From contig BEXV01000975.1 of the NCBI GenBank assembly GCA_003118195.1, positions 69,911 to 133,910 of the forward strand: a stretch of 64,000 nt of DNA. Reading direction: 5' to 3'. The notes below the pieces were generated by a model. The model made no database searches, was not told where the DNA came from, and saw only the letters and a program-made list of their open reading frames with translations. Positions 62,001 to 64,000 of this stretch are shown one piece after another. The stretch comes from Hemicentrotus pulcherrimus (taxonomy: Eukaryota > Echinodermata > Echinoidea > Camarodonta > Strongylocentrotidae). Position 1 is the stretch's first letter. Every line of letters begins with the position of its first letter. The translations under genes were made by a program, and so were the position numbers.

Positions 62001-63362
62001 AGACATCATCTTCATGAAAATATTTCTCTATGTGTATGTAATTCCCAAGTCGACACATCAGATCATGTTTGTAACTTAGGGGTGATATTGATTCTTCGTC
62101 CACATGCAAAACAAGTTATTGCATTGAGCCAATCTCTGAATTTTCACCTTCACAACATATCAAGGGTGAGGAGATTTTTGACAGAGGAAGTGTGTCATCA
62201 TTTTGTCCATTCGCTAGTCCTTAGTCTGCTGGACTATTCCAGTTCTCTCCTCATTAATGCCCCAGTAATAGAAATTCAAAGACTTCAGCGCATTCAAAAC
62301 CGTGCTGCTCATGTTTTTCCTCGAGCTAGGAGACAGGATGACACATCACCCTACTTTGACATCTTCATTAGCTACATGTACCAGTCGAAAAAAGAATAAT
62401 GTACAAAACAACACTATTGTTTTATAAAATGTACATATAATGTTGCCCCTGAATATTTGTCTTCCTTGTTACAATCTCTGTCACTCCACATATACATGTA
62501 ATCTCTGCTCAACTACAAACACAACAGCTCTCCATTTGCATAGAATATAATCGAAGATAGGTGAGCGAAGTTTTTATTACACTGGTCCGGTTACATGGAA
62601 TAGGTTACCTTGTGAATTATTCTGTAGTATGTCTATTGAATTATTGCAGAAGCATCTTGAAACACACCTATTTACATTGTTATTAACTGCATGACATTTC
62701 TATCATATATTTTGTTGAGTTAATTCATTGATATATTTATTTTGTAAAGCGCTCTGATTAGTTTTAAATTGGATATAGCGCTATAAAAGAAACAATTTAT
62801 TATTATTATTATTGAGGTTGCAATCAACAATAAGCAACCCGCTCACTAGAGCCATCTCCTGCATTCACTAACAGTGTAAATTTCCCATATGTGTATTTTT
62901 TTCATGTGTTTAAAAGTAATACGTCATTTCTGAAAATGTGGTAATTATCAGAATTAGAATGATAATCATCAAAATCAGAAACATGATTTTATATTTATAG
63001 TCATTACAATCATAATCACAATTGTAATCGTAATCTTAACCATCATCATATTCATAATCATAGCCATGATCAAAATCATCATTAAAATCAAAATTATAAG
63101 CATAATCATCATAATTAATGTAATCACAATTAATGTAATCATAATCACTGTAATCATAATCACTGTAATCATAATCAAATTCATAATCATAACCATAACG
63201 ATAACAATCTTAATCATAATGACTAATCATAATCATGATCACAATCACAATCATACTCCCAATCACGCTCATGATAAACTCACCCACTGCCAGAGTGATG
63301 AGGGCATCTGCACGTTGTCTCTCGATTCAATAATCTTCCCAGAATCATTTGTCCATAACCCT
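49884..63362 (-). CDS. TECPR1: TECPR1 (tectonin beta-propeller repeat protein 1), 3' nine exons
   Basis: Minus-strand join: 63284-63362, 57580-57659, 54584-54646, 54001-54175, 53256-53391, 52755-52847, 52154-52260, 51567-51674, 49884-50051 (1009 bases, about 335 residues). All splice phases match. The start reads LWTNDSGK..LPSSLWQW, ISDWKIDF, DKEGWQYAKEF and the Arg-rich YVRRRRW, a dysferlin-type (DysF) domain. Tectonin repeats follow (FRVWAVARDGSAFYRN, KCSVWAIDAQMNLWYR, VWVIADQV). The protein ends GNALC-stop. In vertebrates TECPR1 binds ATG5-ATG12 and phosphoinositide, tethers autophagosomes to lysosomes and takes part in selective autophagy of bacteria. The N-terminal half with the first repeats and PH domain lies right of the window. 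Convergent with TRAF7; one intron hosts a TLR gene on the other strand. Confidence 0.88.
50052..51566 (-). other. TECPR1 intron holding a minisatellite
   Basis: A purine-rich stretch near 50055-50220 and a long GAGTGAGTGGGTGAGG array (50849-51553) fill much of it. The part at 50220-50830 shows nothing recognisable. Confidence 0.85.
50849..51553. repeat. G-rich GTGAGTGAGG minisatellite (about 700 bp)
   Basis: Irregular tandem units of 4-12 bases (gagtgagt, gggtgagg, gagggagg). A higher-order pattern is visible, e.g. GTGGATGGGTGAGTGAGGGA at two sites about 280 bases apart. On the minus strand it reads SLTHPLTP-like repeats without a stop in the TECPR1 frame for about 200 codons. Confidence 0.9.
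51567..51674 (-). CDS. TECPR1: TECPR1 exon (last tectonin repeat)
   Basis: Acceptor ttcataag, donor gtaagt at 51566-51561. Reads VWVIADQVDGARGVVCRRDG, then KAWDKGAG: 36 codons, phase 0. The frame stays open beyond the donor into the intron minisatellite. Confidence 0.9.
51675..52153 (-). other. TECPR1 intron
   Basis: AT-rich; a weak CTGTTTATAAAGACTG piece near 51700 recalls the CCTGTCTA repeat. Nothing else seen. Confidence 0.7.
52154..52260 (-). CDS. TECPR1: TECPR1 exon (tectonin repeats)
   Basis: Acceptor tatttgcag, donor gtatta. Reads MNLWYRHDITPTFPEGTKWI, then HVSSRVRKVSLGPQDQ, ending in phase 0. Confidence 0.92.
52261..52754 (-). other. TECPR1 intron
   Basis: Plain AT-rich intron, nothing recognised. 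Confidence 0.8.
52755..52847 (-). CDS. TECPR1: TECPR1 exon (tectonin repeats)
   Basis: Acceptor atcgcag, donor gtaagt. Reads DTWFHIAPPSVAPLKQISAG and KCSVWAIDAQ; enters and leaves in phase 1. Confidence 0.93.
52985..53135 (-). mobile_element. tRNA-derived SINE, minus strand
   Basis: On the minus strand the head is CGTGGTGTAGTGGATATGTC, then a degraded B box (AGATCAAGTCC). The body contains CTTTGGCAAGATAGTAATCT, CACTCCACCCAGGTGAAGTA and GGTACC. Same family as 33704-33977; inserted in a TECPR1 intron (52848-53255) in the sense of that gene. Confidence 0.75.
53256..53391 (-). CDS. TECPR1: TECPR1 exon (tectonin repeats)
   Basis: Acceptor gtatcag, donor gtatgt. Reads GTAWMHVPTDQPFQSISVGG, KFRVWAVARDGSAFYRNRV and SDYNRT; one base carried over. 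Confidence 0.93.
53392..54000 (-). other. TECPR1 intron
   Basis: AT-rich, no repeat recognised. Confidence 0.8.
54001..54175 (-). CDS. TECPR1: TECPR1 exon (tectonin repeats)
   Basis: Acceptor aattgcag, donor gtgaga. Reads RCQIKTSGPWKQMPNLGLKD, WDGPIALWAIGTNGDVVTRL and GVTRECPE. The GPIALWAIGTNGDV segment is a tectonin blade. Confidence 0.92.
54245..54378 (-). mobile_element. tRNA-derived SINE, minus strand, second copy
   Basis: Minus-strand head GAGGTGTCTTGGTCTAGTGG, then ATATGTCATTC; degraded B-box region GGATCGATTCG; body with CATTAATCTACACTTGCCAC and CACCCAGGTGTAGTAAATGG. Lies in the TECPR1 intron 54176-54583 in the sense of that gene. Confidence 0.75.
54584..54646 (-). CDS. TECPR1: TECPR1 exon (DysF domain, end)
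   Basis: Acceptor tttacag, donor gttaga. Reads TKAFHKDRRWNDYVRRRRWV; the Arg-rich WxxYVRRRRW end is typical of DysF. 63 bases, phases match on both sides. Confidence 0.9.
54647..57579 (-). other. TECPR1 2.9 kb intron
   Basis: AT-rich, with a TA run near 54971-54990 and A-rich tracts. No exon is missing, since the DysF coding sequence and phases join across it. No mobile element recognised. Confidence 0.75.
57580..57659 (-). CDS. TECPR1: TECPR1 exon (DysF domain, middle)
   Basis: Acceptor ttctttag, donor gtaaga. Reads ISDWKIDFTISGSTDKEGWQ, then YAKEFK; enters in phase 0 and leaves two bases. It continues directly from WQW of the exon 5.6 kb upstream on this strand, which fixes the large intron. 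Confidence 0.9.
57775..58681 (+). promoter_or_regulatory. 5' flank of TLR-b, shared with TLR-a
   Basis: Distal part (57775-58115) matches 37752-38110; proximal part (58410-58681) matches 38660-38856. The middle (58116-58400) differs from TLR-a. About 90-100 bases near 58507-58600 are extra to TLR-b. Confidence 0.55.
58682..61480 (+). CDS. Toll-like receptor, single exon (TLR-b), nested in a TECPR1 intron
   Basis: 932 codons, same length and frame as TLR-a with no stop or indel. Layout is identical: signal peptide (1-27), LRRNT-like Cys, about 24 LRRs, LRRCT 669-721, transmembrane helix about 725-747, TIR to residue 932. The cytoplasmic 185 residues differ from TLR-a at only seven places by eye (for example Ile/Met and Asp/Glu near residues 769 and 787). 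The first 189 residues differ at about 43. The same divergent TIR features occur: YRHHLNLMF at box 1, YYIPA at the BB loop, FW kept. An open frame with length kept to the codon and a frozen TIR argues for a working gene. It is transcribed against TECPR1, so antisense overlap of primary transcripts is expected. Confidence 0.96.
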   Translation: MAAMICVHLVLVASGIVFLLLPQSEGTAEDVASNKNPRKCHLTNSSHGLVANCRNLGLRAVPQDLPIEVNTLDLSSNNLTTLHDDSFKHLPNLVTLVAYDNPLSVIESKALWPLSIVRSVILSNCNLQIMSPLLFVKNTLLTNLELGYNQLDSLPCESLAAIPRLSGIELVHNKIKSLNFKGCSRWSHLKDITLRINEVHEVHQSDFLPLQNTTVGTFSLFGNKIHHLSTKAFTHLTSIDSFILQGNPLKSFDIQPFLGMTYIKKLSLWGCGIHQLPPPDNASDYHTPYPSILTLDMRRNSIENVPPGSFWGFIWLKKLLLSDNKISSLSNESFCQLTSLIELDISSNKLVSLPPETFACLPNLTTLNVSYNLLQNISPQSFDGMPLIRSIFLSGNRITDLNSGKRLWTLETLSLLDISYNNIPFILKGTFTGLTNLQVLNISYNHVSSYSENAFTDLVLLRELRLSNEMVVLLENTFKQLSTLLYLDLSYTDIQVSKSSIEQFYNMTCLKDLHLERTRLKDTDLFNGINNRTLFSGLFSLQKLRLRGNYLVSLDERVFNNLSNVYYLDLSESRIQVLRSGVFSPLTSLRFLYLRENKLVEMAGDIFHGLYQLRVVYIPDNILRGLEPKTFAQAPRLTDLALSGNQISTIERGTVLPANTSLRLDISRNPFTCTCTLTWFRQWLQSADIDLKRPEKTLCSKTSFKGVVNQPIMALKPEDHCGADNVLITVLTFTGVVVVMISMLAYNKRWWLNHKLFLLKLAVIGYEEMAEDFNADNYRHHLNLMFEEAEQEWVDRVMRPALEERMPHLQNNIYGDEDLHLGMYYIPALYDAIDNSFKTVLLLSNQSVNDAWTMTKLRMALEHLNDSGLDKVILIFVEDIEDENLPYLVRLFLSRNKPYMLWTDDQDGQELFWAQFEKSMRANKAINNAIPL
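61481..61734 (+). other. 3' flank of TLR-b
   Basis: Matches the TLR-a 3' flank up to TTTAATTGTTG (about 61685-61696). The AATAAA seen in TLR-a is replaced (GAATTTTAAG). Homology then stops at the retrotransposon and resumes at about 62812. Confidence 0.75.
61735..62812 (+). mobile_element. 5'-truncated non-LTR retrotransposon (CR1/L2/Jockey-like 3' end)
   Basis: Reads GIPQGTVLGPVSFKLY at 61744, then HADDTKLY and a stop; these are the reverse transcriptase GxPQGSxLGP and (Y/F)ADD motifs, with Tyr changed to His. A frame of 172 codons (61881-62399) continues the RT thumb (LRGWMSHNRLKLNENKTEMM, RRFLTEEVCHHFVHSLVLSL, LQRIQNRAAHVF). The 3' end is GCGCTATAAAAG, then (TTA)n at 62798-62812. It is dead: truncated at the 5' end, with stops. 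It splits the segment shared by the two TLR 3' flanks, so it inserted after the TLR duplication. Confidence 0.88.
62813..63275. repeat. TLR-b distal 3' flank and ATAATC-type array
   Basis: TTGAGGTTGCAATCAACAAT at 62813, then CATATGTGTATTTTTTTCATG and ATTTCTGAAAATGTGGTAAT, match 41889-42020 after TLR-a. An ataatc/gtaatc/cataat array follows at 62940-63275, reaching almost to the TECPR1 donor at 63283. Confidence 0.85.
63284..63362 (-). CDS. TECPR1: TECPR1 exon (DysF domain, start)
   Basis: Acceptor attctgtag-type (ctgtag) before 63362, donor gtgagt at 63283-63278. After one carried base it reads GLWTNDSGKIIESRDNVQ, then MPSSLWQW: 26 codons, ending in phase 0. The WxD-SGK and WQW pattern is DysF. 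Confidence 0.85.
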
Positions 63363-64000
63363 CTACAGAAATATTCAAAACATTTACAGCACAGAAACAA
63401 AAATTAGAAAATTTACATGGAATAATTAATCCTCTTTGACCGAAGGGAGTTCAAAGGGATTTTCATGTAAATAAAAGATTAAATTGCTACATTCCAAATA
63501 ACAAGGTACATGTTACATAGTGCGTCCCAGAAAAAAACAAAACCAAGAATTATCAATGTTTTATCATAACTTAATCACAATTATAAATAATAAATGAAAC
63601 ATATTTGTAAAGCTTAGATCCTCCTCTTTCATTTGATACAACTCATATGATGAATATTTCATGCATGAGTGATTAAAGTGATTGGCTAGCTTTGCGAATA
63701 GCCGATCTAAAAAATAATCAAACTAAATGAAACATGTGTATGGGTACATGTATTAGTACTCAAAAACCCTGAAAACTACCATTGTTTAGACTGAAAAGCT
63801 GTTTTCAACGCAAACCACGATTTTGTATAATATCGCGTCTCTGAGACCTTTTAAATAGAGACCGTTACTCGAATTTTCAAATACTTCCCAAAGGTTTTAT
63901 GACTTGAGACTCTCAGAGCCATATTCTAAAATTATACCTTGCATGTTTATACCATTTTCAAGTAACAGAATTAGATATTTTAAAATTCCTAACAATGTTA
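63363..64000 (-). other. TECPR1 intron, continues beyond window
   Basis: No exon or repeat recognised to the window edge. Confidence 0.6.

Larger units (their letters stand above)
57660..63283 (-). other. TECPR1 5.6 kb intron containing TLR-b
   Basis: The DysF domain is continuous across it (WQW to ISDW, phase 0). From about 57775 to 63275 it consists of sequence homologous to the TLR-a cassette (flank B, TLR, 3' flank, ATAATC array) plus an inserted non-LTR retrotransposon fragment. Only about 115 bases at one end and about 10 at the other are neither cassette nor exon. Confidence 0.85.

Overview
This window is animal nuclear DNA, most likely from a sea urchin or a close echinoderm relative. 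Four things point there: long AT-rich introns with GT..AG exons, single-exon Toll-like receptor (TLR) genes of the kind greatly expanded in echinoids, foldback MITEs, and tRNA-derived SINEs. A 93-base run of N at 20226-20318 and single Ns at 864, 7504 and 32194 show a draft assembly. The species call is inference; the gene calls rest on readable protein similarity and matching splice phases.

Layout. (1) Positions 1-32840, plus strand: the 3' two thirds of TRAF7, in 13 exons whose phases all match. They encode part of the TRAF-type zinc finger, the coiled coil and all seven WD40 repeats. The RING end lies left of the window. Exon 4 has an in-frame TAA at 3681 and is followed by decayed partial tandem copies of itself. 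(2) About 32.8-49.9 kb: the TRAF7 3' UTR, then a single-exon TLR gene (TLR-a, 38857-41655) between two direct repeats of about 2.3 kb (A, 35.38-37.76 kb; A', 42.55-44.82 kb), then a repeat-rich stretch. (3) 49884-63362, minus strand: the 3' part of TECPR1 (nine exons: second dysferlin-type domain, C-terminal tectonin repeats, stop), convergent with TRAF7. (4) A second TLR gene (TLR-b, 58682-61480, plus strand) lies in a 5.6 kb TECPR1 intron on the opposite strand. Nearly the whole intron is a copy of the TLR-a cassette plus a 5'-truncated non-LTR retrotransposon.

Functions. TRAF7 is an E3 ligase and scaffold in MEKK3/NF-kB/AP-1 signalling. TLRs are membrane pattern receptors. TECPR1 tethers autophagosomes to lysosomes and binds ATG5-ATG12. 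The window therefore joins receptor, signalling and autophagy genes of innate immunity, though adjacency alone does not show co-function. The most unusual points are: the nested antisense TLR; the very divergent TIR domain shared by both TLRs (no usual box 1, Pro-Ala in place of Pro-Gly in the BB loop); the contrast between a nearly frozen cytoplasmic part and a diverging ectodomain; and the premature stop in TRAF7 exon 4.

Most other open frames are low-complexity or antisense and are not annotated as genes.
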